A DNA stretch of 64,000 bases from Lucinisca nassula (GCA_963580285.1 OY757026.1:63055396-63119395), one strand, 5' to 3'; shown: positions 1 through 10,862, numbered from the stretch's first letter. Numbers and translations: made by a program. The notes: generated from the letters alone by a model not told the origin.

Positions 1-1340
1 GGTGGTGCACAGGATCGATGTAGCCGGACTGGTAACCAGACGTCATGGATGATTGATTTAACCTTTTTAGCTTAAGGGCATGGTGCCTAAGCGTGTTGTT
101 ATCGTGCAATCGTTTGGTTTCAGAATCAATGCACTGAGAGTGTGGGGTGTAGGTTGGAGTAATAGTCCTGAGCTGAGATTTAAACTGTGAATTGAACTGA
201 AATTCCAAACAGATAGTGAATATTTTGATAAGAAGCGTTCTACAGCGTCTGATCTTGGTCTACACTGTTTGCCAAGCTCACCCTATGATTCCAGGATAAC
301 CCACTTCAGTCTTATGGAATACCCTGATCTCACTGCAGCTATTTTCTACAAGACAAAGGGTTATTCTGACAAGTCAGTGAAAGCCATGAAGCGTTTGCAA
401 AGAAGCGCTTTTCTTATTAGCAACTTCGGGACGATTGCCAAACAATTAACCCAAACATAGCCGCGACGTTTGTTAGTGTTGGGTACATGTAAGTGTTATC
501 TGTAAAATCTGCACAAGAATCAAATGTTGGATCTGGCAAACAATGTAAACTCAGATCAAACGCCACAGAACACGGTGCTGATCTTGTTCTACACTTTTTT
601 TTGCATTAGTTACTAACATCTTAATTTTAAACGAATCAGTCCAAGTCCGCGTTCATGACCAGCCTGCAATCGGCATGAGTGGAGTGTTGTCAGTGCTTTG
701 ATTTATTCCCTGCCTTGAGTTTCTGGAGTGCACTCTTCCATCACTGAAGTTGGGCTCGTCCATTCTGCTAAATATGGCACCTAGAATTATATCACAGGAC
801 CTACACTCAGTATCTGTACCCTATTCCAGGGTTGAAAGGGACAACCTTTCTTTCTTTCCAATTTCTCCACGCAAAGTCAATATACACCTTCTGTAAGTTG
901 TAACCGACCTAAACTTGACCTCGAAAGTCAGAAAGAAAACCCATTAATATTCTCGTCTGCAGCCGACCTGGTCCAACAGCAGGCTGGTCTTTAAGGATTA
1001 AATATTGACAGCACTGGTAGAAAACAGTGTAAAACCTGAGCAGACTGCTGTGCAGACGCCGCACTGATCTGGGTGTACAGTCTTCCGGCCAAACCCGTCG
1101 CATGATGCAGCTGATTCATATGAAATGCTGAATCGTAAGATAAAATCGTCAAGTTGTCTGCTTCCAAAGTTTGTATTATGTTTATAGGATAACTAATACG
1201 CTTGTACAATTTGATAGCTGCACCAAACCGGACTACATTTTGCGCGTACTCATATTTCTATGGCGGTTAAAGCCGGAAGAACGCCTGAATTGCTTTAAAA
1301 CATGTAGGACAGCAAGAATAGACAGATGGAATCTGTCATT
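1..1340. other. Non-coding flank with repeat fragments
   Basis: No gene is supported. Two degenerate pieces of the dispersed hairpin family lie at about 235-285 (GTCTACACTGTTTGCCA) and 520-600. The stretch 140-200 resembles 17800-17850 (shared TAATAGTCCTG and GATTTAAACTGT), so it is probably another dispersed repeat. The short frame at 269-460 starts inside the hairpin fragment and shows no recognisable domain. Confidence 0.5.
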
Positions 1341-1714
1341 AATAAATTCAATAATTAAAAATGAGCCGGGGCACAGCATTTTTTCCTACAATTTACATGT
1401 GCTCCCAGCGAAGAGTCAGATCAGCCTGCAGCCTGGTCAGACTCTTCATTGTTTGCTCTAAGGATATAGCTAATGGCCCAATGCTTCTTCATTCAGCAGG
1501 AGAAGTCTCTGGTCAGACTATATGGATGCACGGACTGATCTGATTTTCCGCTGGGCGCACATGTAAATTGTAGGAAACGGCTCAAACGTCAAGGCTATTA
1601 AAATTGCTAGTCTGAGCAGCTGAGTAGGACAGTTTGTGTCTTACCTGATCAGAAACCCAGACTTCTCCAGAACCTGGCCCCAACTAACCTGTCAGTGTGC
1701 CTGAAACGGACGGA

Positions 1715-2220
1715 ATATAAGAATCTGATATGGGGTTCTGTTGTAGATTGGCGTTTCCAACCCTCGGGATGACCGTGCTGAGCGGAACCTCGGCATAGCC
1801 TCGGTTCCGCTCAGCACGGTCATCCCTCGGGTTGGAAACGCCAATCTACAACAGAACCCCAAACTGGATTCTTTTTCTTGCACAACACCTCCCAAACATT
1901 TCCTTTTTATTTTGTTGCAAATAGCAGAACTACAGACTTTTATTCTTTTTAAAATTTCATACAAAAGTCCTTTAATCAGTGTCCTTTAACAATAAATGAG
2001 TCAAATAATTATCATTCTGATTGATTTTTTATTCCGTTTTTTTTGCCGGTTAGTTATGACAGCTCGCACATGTATATTGTTTACAAAATAAAAGTAGTGC
2101 GGAAGTAGTTCTGGCAATTGAAGCGCACTTGTGTTAGTTGCTTGGGTCGGAGCACCAGGGTCAGAACATAAATTTCTATCCCAGGGTAAGATCACGGATT
2201 TCCTTGTCTGGTGTGCAAGA
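1715..2220 (+). mobile_element. Fold-back element (TATAAGAATC...GTGTGCAAGA family)
   Basis: The limits come from the empty site in copy B: ACGGACGGA joins AAGTTAGATC at 4550-4552, whereas here 506 bp intervene. The 5' part is a hairpin of about 58-bp arms (1732-1860) around a short loop, with arms containing GATTGGCGTTTCCAACCC. The 3' part ends GGTGTGCAAGA. The same 5' and 3' ends recur at 53391-53826, 57905-58307 and 58308-58727. No transposase frame is present, so it is non-autonomous. Confidence 0.8.
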
Positions 2221-2599
2221 AAGTTGGATCAAGATGGTGCTAATCATACGGTAGTAAAAATATTAATGTATGTCTTGCATTATCTCAGGATTGCTCGATT
2301 TATCAGTAGTGACCAGATGTTATCTATTGTTCTGATAATTAACAAATATAGTTAAAAGATCTAACTTTTCTTGCTATTCACCAGACATAAATCTAAACCT
2401 AAAATTTGATTTCTTAGCAAACTTTTGATTACAAATGAAGTTGCGTTCTCTTTCTGTCTATGCGCGATATTACTGATTTTGGTCGTCGAAAACAACGGCG
2501 AGAGGGGACCCTGAACAATCGTTGTCTGCCTTTAGGTACCAGGTGCTGTATGCTGCAGGAGCAGCTGTATTCTGCAGGAGCAGCAAGACACACGTCGCT

Positions 2600-2710
2600 A
2601 GGGAAACGTCAAATCAACGTTGCACCGACGACGTCATGGCGTTGCACCGACGTAGATCTGACGTTGCATGAGCGTCATGACGTTGCACCGACGTTAATGT
2701 GACGTCGCAA
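2600..2710. repeat. CGTTGCACCGACG short repeat cluster
   Basis: CGTTGCACCGACG occurs three times (2618-2630, 2640-2652, 2681-2693), interspersed with GACGTCA and TGACGT hexamers that resemble CRE/bZIP sites. It lies between the duplicated block and the 65-bp array. Function is unknown; motif density is the only evidence. Confidence 0.5.
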
Positions 2711-2861
2711 TTACGCCATGTGCCTACTGGGTTAATATAACACAGTTTAGAGCATTAAATCTTGCTATAATTTTAGGGAAAAGGAAACATTTATGAGACT
2801 CAGACAGTAATTTCTTGTGTCAGACGGGGCTCATTATTCATTTTTGCCTTTTTGTTAGGGG

Positions 2862-3615
2862 AATATTACGATTTGTTCACCCGAGCAGGTAATATTACCA
2901 GAGGGCGAAGCACCAGGTTGCAATACGACGATTTGTTCACTGGAGCAGGTAATATTGCCCGAGGGCGAAGCCCATGATTCCCCTGGTGTGTGGGGAATAT
3001 GATGATTTGTTCATCCTAGCAGGTAATTCTGCCCGAGGGCGAAGCCCGAGGTTGAAATATGAGGATTTGTTCATTCGAGCAGGTAACTTTACCCGAGGTT
3101 GCAATATGACGATTTGAAATATTGCCCGAGGGAGAAACCCGAGATTCCCCTTGAGTGAGGGGAATATGACGATTTGTTCGCCCGAGTAGGTAATATTGCC
3201 CGACGGCGGAGCCCGAGGTGTGAGGGGAATATGACGATTTGTTCGCCCGAGTAGGTAATATTGCCCGACGGCGGAGCCCGAGGTGTGAGGGGAATATGAC
3301 GATTTGTTCGCCCGAGTAGGTAATATTGCCCGACGGCGGAGCCCGAGGTGTGAGGGGAATATGACGATTTGTTCATCCGAGCAGGCAATATTGCCCGACG
3401 GCGGAGCCCGAGGTGTGAGGGGAATATGACGATTTGTTCATCCGAGCAGGCAATATTGCCCGACGGCGGAGCCCGAGGTGTGAGGGGAATATGACGATTT
3501 GTTCATCCGAGCAGGCAATATGACCTGTTCGTTAGCGCTTGGGCAATATTGCCTGTTCGGGTGAACAGATTCCGAGAGCAATATTACCTGCTCGGGTGAA
3601 TAAATATCCCCCTCA
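2862..3615. repeat. 65-bp minisatellite array 1, with inverted end
   Basis: The unit contains ATGACGATTTGTTC, CCGAGCAGG and AATATTGCCCGA. Between 3181 and 3506 the unit start recurs every 65 bp exactly (3181, 3246, 3311, 3376, 3441, 3506); the left part is more diverged. From about 3530 the units appear in reverse orientation (GGGCAATATTGCC, TACCTGCTCGGGTGAA), so the array ends as a fold-back. The minus-strand frames here are by-products of the repeat. Confidence 0.9.
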
Positions 3616-3672
3616 CACAAGGACAACAAATGTTTTATTATACCGAATTCCAACTACCAGTGCAACGTGACA

Positions 3673-4166
3673 TGTTATGGGCAATGACGACGGCACATTT
3701 TGTTATTTCATAAAGGCAGTGGCTATCCGTCCGGTACCGGACGACTAGTAGAGTTCCCATGGCATTTTGAAGATGGGGTACATTTGGCCTTTTAATTCAT
3801 TTTTGTACCCTCAGTGTATAGTAATATATATGTGACCTCATGAATTTTGGGGGTTCAGGTCCAATTTTGGGGGTAAAAAACCCTCTGCAGAGGTTAAATG
3901 GGAATGCTGACTAGCCTACGAGTAGTAGCCCTATGTAAGCAAAATAAATGTATTATAGAAACAGATGCCAAGGAAAACCACAATCAAAGACAACAGCCCA
4001 CGGCTCCACTGACAATGAAGAAATCAAAACAGGAAATAAACGGACCACCAACAGCATAGCAACCAGTACCCTCCTCCCCACATGAGGCGACCACGGCACA
4101 ACAAGCACAGGCAATGAAAATTGATAAGCGCATATAAGACGAAAAGCCGACAAAGCCACATTAAAA
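3673..4166. other. Inter-duplication spacer, nothing recognised
   Basis: This stretch lies between the two duplication copies. It has no domain-bearing frame, no tRNA-like box and no clear repeat unit. An 83-residue minus-strand frame at 3953-4204 is hydrophobic but shows no family motif, and it runs into the duplicated block. Confidence 0.5.
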
Positions 4167-4592
4167 ATAAATTCAATAATTAAAAATAAGCCGGTGCATA
4201 GCATTTTGTCTTACAATTTACACGTGCCCCCAGCGAAGAGTCAGATCAGCCTGCAACCTGATCAGAGTCTTCGCTGTGTGCTCTAAGGATAGCTAATGGC
4301 CCAATGCTTCTTCATGCAGCAAGAGAAGTCTCTGGACAGACTATATGGATGCACAGGCTGACCTGGTTCTCCGCTGGGCGCACATGTAAATTGTAGGAAA
4401 TGCTGTTCCCCGGCTCAAACGTCAAGGCTATTTAAATTGCTAGTCTGAGCAGCTGAGCAGGACAGTTTAATAGTGTCTTTCCTGATCACAAACCCAGACT
4501 TGTCCAGAACCTGGCTCCAACTAACCTTTCAATGTGCCTGAAACGGACGGAAAGTTAGATCAAGATGGTGCTAATCATACGGTAGTAAAATA

Positions 4593-4793
4593 TTAACCCT
4601 TATCTTGCTGTTCACGACAACCCCTATCTTTGCAAACAGTGTTGATCCAGATCAGATGGCCATCTGATCAGGATCTACACTGTTTGGCATTCGGTTTATG
4701 AATTTGTAGCAATAAATTACATCAAGTAATTTGATTGGTTGATAGACAGAAATGGGTGTGGCTTGAATGAATATTCAGGAAGATAAGGGTTAA
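4593..4793 (+). mobile_element. TTAA MITE carrying the GATCAGATGGC hairpin
   Basis: The element begins CCCTTATCTTGCTG and ends AGGAAGATAAGGG, flanked by TTAA on both sides. Copy A of the duplication has one TTAA here, so the flank is a real TTAA target-site duplication. An internal hairpin (about 4632-4690) has the arm GATCAGATGGC and ends TCTACACTGTTTGG. Relatives: 46100-46320, 51845-52055, 57879-58901, and 43750-43920 reversed. TTAA duplication is typical of piggyBac-type transposition; no transposase is present. Confidence 0.85.
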
Positions 4794-5150
4794 TGTATGT
4801 CTTGCATTATCTCATGATTGCTCGATTTATCAGTAGTGACCAGATGTTATCTATTATACAGATAATTAACAAATATAGTTAAAAGATCTAACTTTTCTTG
4901 CTATTCACCAAACATAAATCTAAACCTCAAATTGGATTTCTTAGCAAAATTTTGATTACAAATGAAGTTGTGTTCTCTTTCTGTCTATGCTCGATATATT
5001 AATGATTTTGGTCGCGAAGAAAACACGGAAAGACTAGACGGGCCCCTTAACAGTCCTTACGTGCTTTTATGTACCACATGCTGTATACTGCAGGAGCAGC
5101 AATGCTTTATCACACAATTTAGGGTCAGAAGCCATGCTATAAATTCATTT

Positions 5151-5238
5151 GTTTTTTTTTTGTTTGATTTGAAGTTTAACGTCCCCGTCAACACTGTAAA
5201 GGTCATTTTGGAGACGTTGCTTCCAATTTTGTGGGTAT
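5151..5238 (-). mobile_element. SINE2 3'-end fragment
   Basis: Only the tail-side of the SINE2 family is present: TTTGATTTGAAGTTTAACG... and GACGTTGCTTCCAATTTTG, read on the plus strand. The sense tail, ending GTTAAAC, is on the minus strand. The element stops at about 5238. Confidence 0.85.
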
Positions 5239-5284
5239 AATTTCATGGTAAGGGGAAGGATAAGGAAGCATTTTTAGACAAGAC

Positions 5285-5440
5285 ATGTTCTGGATAGCGC
5301 AGCGGTTAGTGCACTTGCCTCTGATGCTAGAAGCCCCCGGTTGTATCCCCGGTGGGGGCGATTATTTCCGTGTCCGATCATGCTCCATTAGCATCATTTG
5401 CAGGGATGAATGTCAGAAAGGGCACCGCCCTTCATGACGA
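5285..5440 (+). mobile_element. tRNA-headed SINE fragment (SINE4)
   Basis: The head GGATAGCGCAGCGGTTAGTG resembles a tRNA A box, and GGTTGTATCCCC a B box. The body TTCCGTGTCCGATCATGCTCC and GGGATGAATGTCAGAAAGG is shared with 21004-21232 and 6775-6915. It is truncated by the following 65-bp array. Confidence 0.75.
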
Positions 5441-5548
5441 TTTTTTCACCTGAGCAGGTAACATCGCCCGAGGTTGCAATATGATGATTTGTTTACTCGA
5501 GCAAGTAATATTGTCCGAGGGCGAAGCCCGTGATTCCCCTAGTGTGTG

Positions 5549-5579
<31 letters not shown>

Positions 5580-5970
5580 GTATGACGACTTGTTCACCCG
5601 AGCAGGTAATATTGCCCGAGGGCGAAGCCCAAGGTTGGAATATGAGGATTTATTCACTCGAGCAGGTAACTTTGTCCGAGGTTGCAATATGATAATTTGT
5701 TCACCTGAGCAGGTAATATTGCCCGAGGGCAAAGCCCGAGATGCCCCAGTTGTGAGCGGAATATGACGATTTGTTCACCCAAGCAGGTAATATTGCCCGA
5801 CGGCGGAGCCCGAGTTGTGACGGGAATATGACCGATTTGTTCAACCGAGCATGCAGGTAATATTGTCCGGGCAATATTACCAGCTCGTTCGCCCTCGGAC
5901 AATATTACCTGCTCCGGTGAAAAGATCCCGAGGGCAATATTACCTGCTCGGGTGAACAGATCACCTTATC
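5440..5970. repeat. 65-bp-type minisatellite array 2
   Basis: Diverged units of the same family as 2862-3615 (GAGCAGGTAATATTGCCCGA), again ending with units in reverse orientation (5865-5955). A run of about 20 G follows a GT-rich stretch at 5545-5580. Confidence 0.85.
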
Positions 5971-6102
5971 CCCCCTCACACAAGGGGTGCACCAATTCCA
6001 ACTGCCAGTGCACTTGTTCTTTTGAGCCGTGAATTAATTACAGGGGCACATGCATGATGTTTTGTCGCTCTGCGCGTGGCATGCAATCGGCCAATCAGAA
6101 TG

Positions 6103-6351
6103 CTTGAATAGTTCAAGTTTGTTTTGTTTGTATTGGAGTTTAACGGCCCAGTCAACACTATTTAAGACAGTTTACCTATCCACACTTTGTACGTGTACAG
6201 TGCACATTCTTTCGCCAGAAACTGACAACTGCCCTTCTTGAATCAGCGGAAGGGGGAGAATGATCGTAGAAAAGATTTCATGATGAATCTCCACGAAAGA
6301 ATGTTGCCGACCCCGACAGGTCTCGAACCCGCGTCCTCCTTGAATAGTTCA
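6103..6351 (-). mobile_element. SINE1, 5'-truncated, with 13-bp target-site duplication
   Basis: The 13-mer CTTGAATAGTTCA flanks the element at 6103-6115 and 6339-6351. On the minus strand it retains a tRNA-type B box (GGGTTCGAGACC), a SINE1 body and the tail GGGCCGTTAAACTCC, followed by CAAACAAAACAAAC. The A-box part of the head is missing, as expected from 5' truncation during LINE-mediated insertion. It lies 38 bp upstream of a GRHPR exon. Confidence 0.9.
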
Positions 6352-6389
6352 TGAACATTATTGAGGTATAATAATGCATTTTATTATAG

Positions 6390-6560
6390 GACCAAGTTTA
6401 CGCGCAGTCAGTACAATGTCTGTCGGTTATGACCATGTTGACATCAAAGAATGTACAAAGAGAAACATTCCAGTGGGGTTTACACCTGATGTTTTAACCA
6501 ACGCCACGGCTGAGCTAACAGTTTCTTTACTTCTGACAACGTCAAGACGATTGAAAGAAG
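6390..6560 (+). CDS. GRHPR: GRHPR internal exon (glyoxylate/hydroxypyruvate reductase)
   Basis: This exon encodes the middle of a D-2-hydroxyacid dehydrogenase that reduces glyoxylate and hydroxypyruvate with NAD(P)H. The translation reads [18 protein letters not shown], then [20 protein letters not shown] and [12 protein letters not shown], matching animal GRHPR almost position for position. It covers the end of the substrate-binding lobe (STMSVGYDH) and the hinge leading to the cofactor lobe ([10 protein letters not shown]). The acceptor is TTATTATAG at 6389 and the donor GTAAGT at 6561. The exon ends one base into a glycine codon and the next exon (13226) supplies GG, so the frame continues across a 6.7-kb intron. 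Upstream exons for about the first 75-80 residues were not found in 1-6389. Confidence 0.95.
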
Positions 6561-6774
6561 GTAAGTTATCAAACCAGGAATCAAGATTATAAAACATTTT
6601 TCATACTCAACTCACTTGAGCATGAAATTTATCCTTCTCATAAATTTTAAAATGCCAACAAATGTTGGCGTTTTAAAATTTTTGAGCAGGATAAATTACA
6701 TTCTGAGCTGATCTTAGCAGGAAAATTGCTTGATCTGCATACATGTGTTCTAATAGTTATGAGCATTACAAATT

Positions 6775-6915
6775 GTGATAGGGATGAATGTCATAAAGTG
6801 CACCGTCCTTCGGATCGGGACGTTAACTGGAGGCCCCCTGTGCAGGGAGAACCATACCATGTGCAGGTTAAAGATCCCTACCGTAATTACATGATTACTG
6901 TGTAGGCTTTCATCC
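6775..6915 (+). mobile_element. SINE4 body fragment
   Basis: GGGATGAATGTCATAAAGTG, GGGACGTTAACTGGAGGCC and a region down to CATCCGGCAC match the SINE4 body. The tRNA-like head is absent. Confidence 0.6.
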
Positions 6916-7294
6916 GGCACACCTGGAGTGTATATAATGTACACTTGCGGTAATGGTCAAATGTGACCGACGCAGTATCAGTAGATAGATATGCTCAGTT
7001 GAGTTGAGCATGAAACAAGTTTTATAACCTTGGGCCCAGGGGGCGAAACAGGGAGTTTCAACTAAAAGACGCTGGTTCGAATATAGCCGTTTGTCGAGTT
7101 TCTGAAGCACAATCTTCAACTTTTTTTTTTATCAAGAAAGAACGGTTTTCCAAAACAGGCGTTCCATTTCTAATTAAAAATAGTTTGGTAAATAGTGTAG
7201 ATCTTTATGAGACCGTTCCTTGAGAGCTGTCCCATCTGGGTCTACACTGCTTGCATACGTAGCTCTGCAAGGCTACAGGATTGAAATTCAATAA

Positions 7295-7850
7295 TATAGG
7301 GATCAACCATGGATTTTCATGCATTAACATTTGCCGGATCCCGAGGAAGCTGTTTGAACATGAGGCCGCTATGCCGAATATTCAAATATCTTCCGAGGGA
7401 TCCGGCAAATGTTAATGCAATAAAATAACATTGGATGATGGTTGTTCTTGCATAACTTACGAATCCGACAGCAAATTTTGACGAAAACGCCCAAAAGCTC
7501 CATATAAATTCCATATAAACTCTTCAAATGCGATAGGCAAACCAAAATGGCGACCAGTTCAGAATGTTGTTTACAATGACGTTGTCATGCAGTGACCTCA
7601 TCATAGAACTCTAAAACGCTACGTTCAGGGCGATAACTTACGTCGCTCAACGTAACGTAAACAAAGCAAGGCCCGTCTTGAGATATCAAAAGCTCAAAAT
7701 CTATATATGTTCAAACAGCACGCGAATTTCATGATTTGAACATGGTTTTTGCTGTTTGAGCACACTTTCGGTCCATTTGACATTGGCTTCAAACAGCCAT
7801 GCGCATAGGTATTTATGCAAGAACTTTGATTAAACTTAAACTGTCAAGAT
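7295..7850. mobile_element. Hairpin element, copy 1
   Basis: It starts TATAGGGATCAACCATGG and contains an inverted repeat at about 7324-7416 (GCATTAACATTTGCCGGATC against GATCCGGCAAATGTTAATGC). A copy begins at 8079, 784 bp downstream, and stays colinear to GCATAGGTATTTATGCAAGAA. There is no coding capacity; the minus-strand frames at 7317 and 8102 are translations of the inverted repeat. Confidence 0.8.
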
Positions 7851-8078
7851 TTGCCTGATTTGTAAAAAATCACCTATGAAAATCTCTGGGGTGGAAGATG
7901 AAAAGAAAATAATTTCAACTTATGGGGTTCGACTGAACTACACGAACCCCTTTTGCATCCGCAAGTGTGTAGAATTTTAACGCGTTACACAAAACTATAG
8001 TACACCATACGCTTTTCTTACATTTAGGGGATTCCTGCCTTTAACCCATTGTATACTAGTGGACTCGTCCATTGCTAT

Positions 8079-8600
8079 ATATAGGGATCAACCATGGTTT
8101 TTCATGCATTAACATTTGCCGGGTCCCGAGGAAACTGTTTGAACATGAGGCCGCCAGGCCGAATGTTCAAATATCTTCCGAGGGATCCGGCAAATGTTAA
8201 TGCAGTGAAATAACCATGGAAGATCGTTGTTCTTGCATAACTTACGATTCCGACAACAAAAGCTCCATATAAACACCATATAAAATCTTCGAATGCGCCC
8301 GGCAAACCAACATGGCGGATAGTTCAGAAACTTGTTTACAATGACGTTGTTACGCAGTAACCCTCTGACGTCATCATAGAAGCCTAAAACGCTACGTTCA
8401 GGGCCATAACGTTACGTCGCTCAATGTAACGTAAACAAAGCAAGTCCCGTCTTGTGACACCAAAAGCTCAAACTCCATGTTCAAACAGCACGCGAATTTC
8501 ATGATTTGAACATGGTTTTTGCTGTTTGAGCACGGCTTTCGGTCCATTTGACAATGGCTTCAAACATTTATGCGCATAGATATTTATGCAAGAATGTTGG
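8079..8600. mobile_element. Hairpin element, copy 2, cut by a SINE
   Basis: Second copy of the element at 7295. It is colinear through TATTTATGCAAGAA and is then interrupted by the SINE2 at 8601. The intervening 7850-8079 is not duplicated, so this is either two insertions or an old tandem duplication with a later insertion. Confidence 0.8.
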
Positions 8601-8890
8601 TTTGTTTGTTTGATTTGAGGTTTAACGTCCCCGTCAACACTATTGAGGTCATTTTGGAGACTTTGCTTCCAATTTTGTGGGACTTCTTCCCGACATTGAG
8701 ATGAAATGACATCTCAAGCCCTGTCGCCCAATGAAACCAATAGGATTTATAAGCATTGACTCGCACCGCTTTGCCTGGGCAGGCTTAGATCCTCTAAGCG
8801 GTTTATGAGTACTCGTGTGCGGTCGGTTTCAGCTCTGCGTGGAAGCATCATGCAGCCCATCTATTTCTTCAAGCCCCGATGGGCGGGGGC
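8601..8890 (-). mobile_element. SINE2, nearly full length
   Basis: Read on the minus strand: head GCCCCCGCCCATCGGGGCTT, middle GGCTTGAGATGTCATTTCAT, then GACGGGGACGTTAAACCTC and a (CAAA)n tail. No clear tRNA head is visible. SINE2 occurs at least eleven times in the window, in both orientations. Confidence 0.9.
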
Positions 8891-8946
8891 TTCGCTATAT
8901 GTTGGACAAGACCATTTGTCATATAAGGGGTTTCAGGCTTATTTTT

Positions 8947-10762
8947 AGCTCACCGGTCCGTTGCACATATAGGTCACAGGAGCCAAAAATATTTTTTTCT
9001 CACCGAAAACTTAAAAAATCTTCTTCTCTGAAACTGCAAGGCCCAGGTCTTTGATATTTGGTATGTAGCTTCATCTAGTGGACCCCTACCAAGATTGTTC
9101 AAATTATAGTGCTGGGGCCAAAAATGCCCCCGCCCCGGGGCCCTTTGGTTTTATATGGGCTTATATAGGGGAAATCTTTAAAAATCTTCTTCTCTGAAAC
9201 TGCAAGGCCCAGGTCTTTGATATTTGGTATGAATCTTCATCAGGTGGACCCCTACCAAGATTGTTCAAATTATAATGCTGGGGCCAAAGATGCCCCCGCC
9301 CCGGGGCCCTTTGGTTTTACATAGGCTTTTATAGGGAAAATCTTTAAAAATCTTCTTCTCTGAAACCGCAAGGCCCAGGTCTTTGATATTTGGTATGAAG
9401 CTTCATCTAGTGGACCCCTACCAAGATTGTTCAAATTATAGTGCTGGGGCCAAAAATGCCCCCGCCACAGGGCCCTTTGGTTTTACATGGGCTTATATAG
9501 GGAAAATCTTTAAAAATCTTCTTCTCTGAAACTGCAAGGCCCAGGTCTTTGATATTTGGTATGAATCTTCATCTTATGGACCCCTACCAAGATTGTTCAA
9601 ATTATAGTGCTGGGACCCAAAATACCCCCGCCCCGGGGCCCTTTGGTTTTACATAGGCTTATATAGGGAAAACCTTTAAAAATCTTCTTCTCTGAAATCG
9701 CAAGGCCCAGGTCTTTGATATTTGGTATGAAGCTTCATCTAGTGGACCCCTACCAAAATTGTTCAAATTATAGTGCTGGGAACCAAAAATGCCCCCGCCC
9801 CAGGGCCTATTGGTTTTACATGGGTTTATATTGGGAAAATCTTTAAAAAATCTTCTTCTCTGAAACTGCAAGGCCCAGGTCTTTGCTATTTGGAATGAAG
9901 CTTCATCTAGTGGACCCCTACCAAGACTGTTCAAATTATTGTGCTGGGGCCAAAAATGCCCCCGCCCCGGGGCCCTTTGGTTTTACATAGGCTTATATAG
10001 GGAAAATCTTTAAAAATCTTCTGTTCTGAAACTGCAAGGCCCAGATCGTTGATATTTGGTATGAAGCTTCATCTTGTGGACCTCTATCAAGATTGTTCAA
10101 ATTATAGCCCTGGGGCCACAAATGCCCCCGCTCCTGGGCCCTTTGGTTTTTCATAGACTTATATAGGGAAAATCTTGAAAAATCTTCTTCTCTGAAACCA
10201 CAAGGCCTAGGTCTTTGACATTTGGTATGAAGCTTCAGCTAGTGGACCTCTACCAAGATTGTTCGAATTATAGCCCTGGGGCCACAAATGCCCCCGCCCC
10301 AGGGCCCTTTGGTTTTACATAGACTTATAATGGAGGTAATCTTTGAAAATCTTCTTCTCTGAAACAACAAGGCCCAGGTCTTTGATATTTGGTGTGAAGC
10401 TTCATCTAGTGGACCTTTATCAAGATTGTTTAAATTATAGCCCTGAGGCCAAAAATGCCCCTGCCCCGGGGCCATTTGGTTTTACATAGGCTTATGTAAG
10501 GATTATCTTTAAAAAAATCTTCTTCTCTGAAACCGCAAGGCCCAGGTCTTTGATATTTGTTGTGTAGCTTCATCTAGTGGACCTTTGCCAAGATTGTTCA
10601 AATTATAGCCTTTGTTGATATTTGGTATGAAGCTTCACTTTTTAGACCTCCCTCAACATTATGCACATTATAACCCTGGGGTCAATAATGGCCCTCCCCG
10701 GGGCCCACTTGTTACTCTATGGATCAGGTGAGCGATCCAGGGCCATCATGGTCCTCTTGTTT
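8947..10762 (+). mobile_element. Helentron-like element with 166-bp tandem repeats
   Basis: It starts AGCTCACCGGTCC after TTTTT and ends CAGGTGAGCGATC, then a hairpin GGGCCATCATGGTCC and CTCTTGT. The subterminal GCTCACC/GGTGAGC pair plus the 3' hairpin match the plan of non-autonomous Helentrons. The centre is a satellite whose CTTCTTCTCTG anchor recurs at 9020, 9186, 9352, 9518, 9684, 9852, 10018, 10184, 10351 and 10519 (166-168 bp). There is no Rep/helicase frame. It lies in the GRHPR intron. Confidence 0.8.
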
Positions 10763-10794
10763 TTTGTTCTTATTCTATTTTTGACGGAAACATA

Positions 10795-10862
10795 TGTTAG
10801 CAAATAGTGCAGGCCTTGATCTGATCTGGGCCTGCACTGTTTGCCATGGTACCCCTTTAGGG
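10795..10862. repeat. Dispersed hairpin (GATCTGATCTGGGCCTGCAC)
   Basis: Imperfect inverted repeat AGTGCAGGCCTTGATC / GATCTGGGCCTGCACT, followed by GTTTGCCATGGTACCCC. It is the core of a MITE family found throughout the window (see 50965-51180 and 63605-63815). Confidence 0.7.

Larger units (their letters stand above)
1341..3672 (+). repeat. Segmental duplication, copy A
   Basis: This stretch is colinear with 4167-6014 at high identity in several blocks: AAATGAGCCGG... (1360), the GTGCCTGAAACGGACGGA block (1699-1714), the block starting ATCAAGATGGTGCTAATC (about 2228), CTTGCATTATCTCA... (2274) and the terminal CCAACTACCAGTGCA (3650). Copy A carries a 506-bp insertion (1715-2220) that copy B lacks, and lacks the MITE found at 4597-4789 in copy B. 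Both copies contain a 65-bp-type array near their 3' end. The frames in this stretch are not conserved between the copies, so no gene is called. Confidence 0.85.
4167..6014 (+). repeat. Segmental duplication, copy B
   Basis: Colinear partner of 1341-3672, about 2.83 kb downstream. It lacks the 506-bp fold-back insertion and carries a 193-bp MITE (4597-4789) at a TTAA that is single in copy A (2263-2266). It also contains a SINE fragment (5151-5238), a tRNA-headed SINE fragment (5285-5440) and a second 65-bp-type array. These differences date the insertions after, or on one side of, the duplication. Confidence 0.85.

Noticed and set aside
1..6389. Upstream GRHPR exons
   Set aside because: I looked for the conserved N-terminal segments of the family in all frames and saw none; the exons are presumably to the left of the window.
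9659..10475. Minus-strand frames with repeated LNNLDKGPLDEAS-like motifs
   Set aside because: Translations of the 166-bp units; frames are broken between units.
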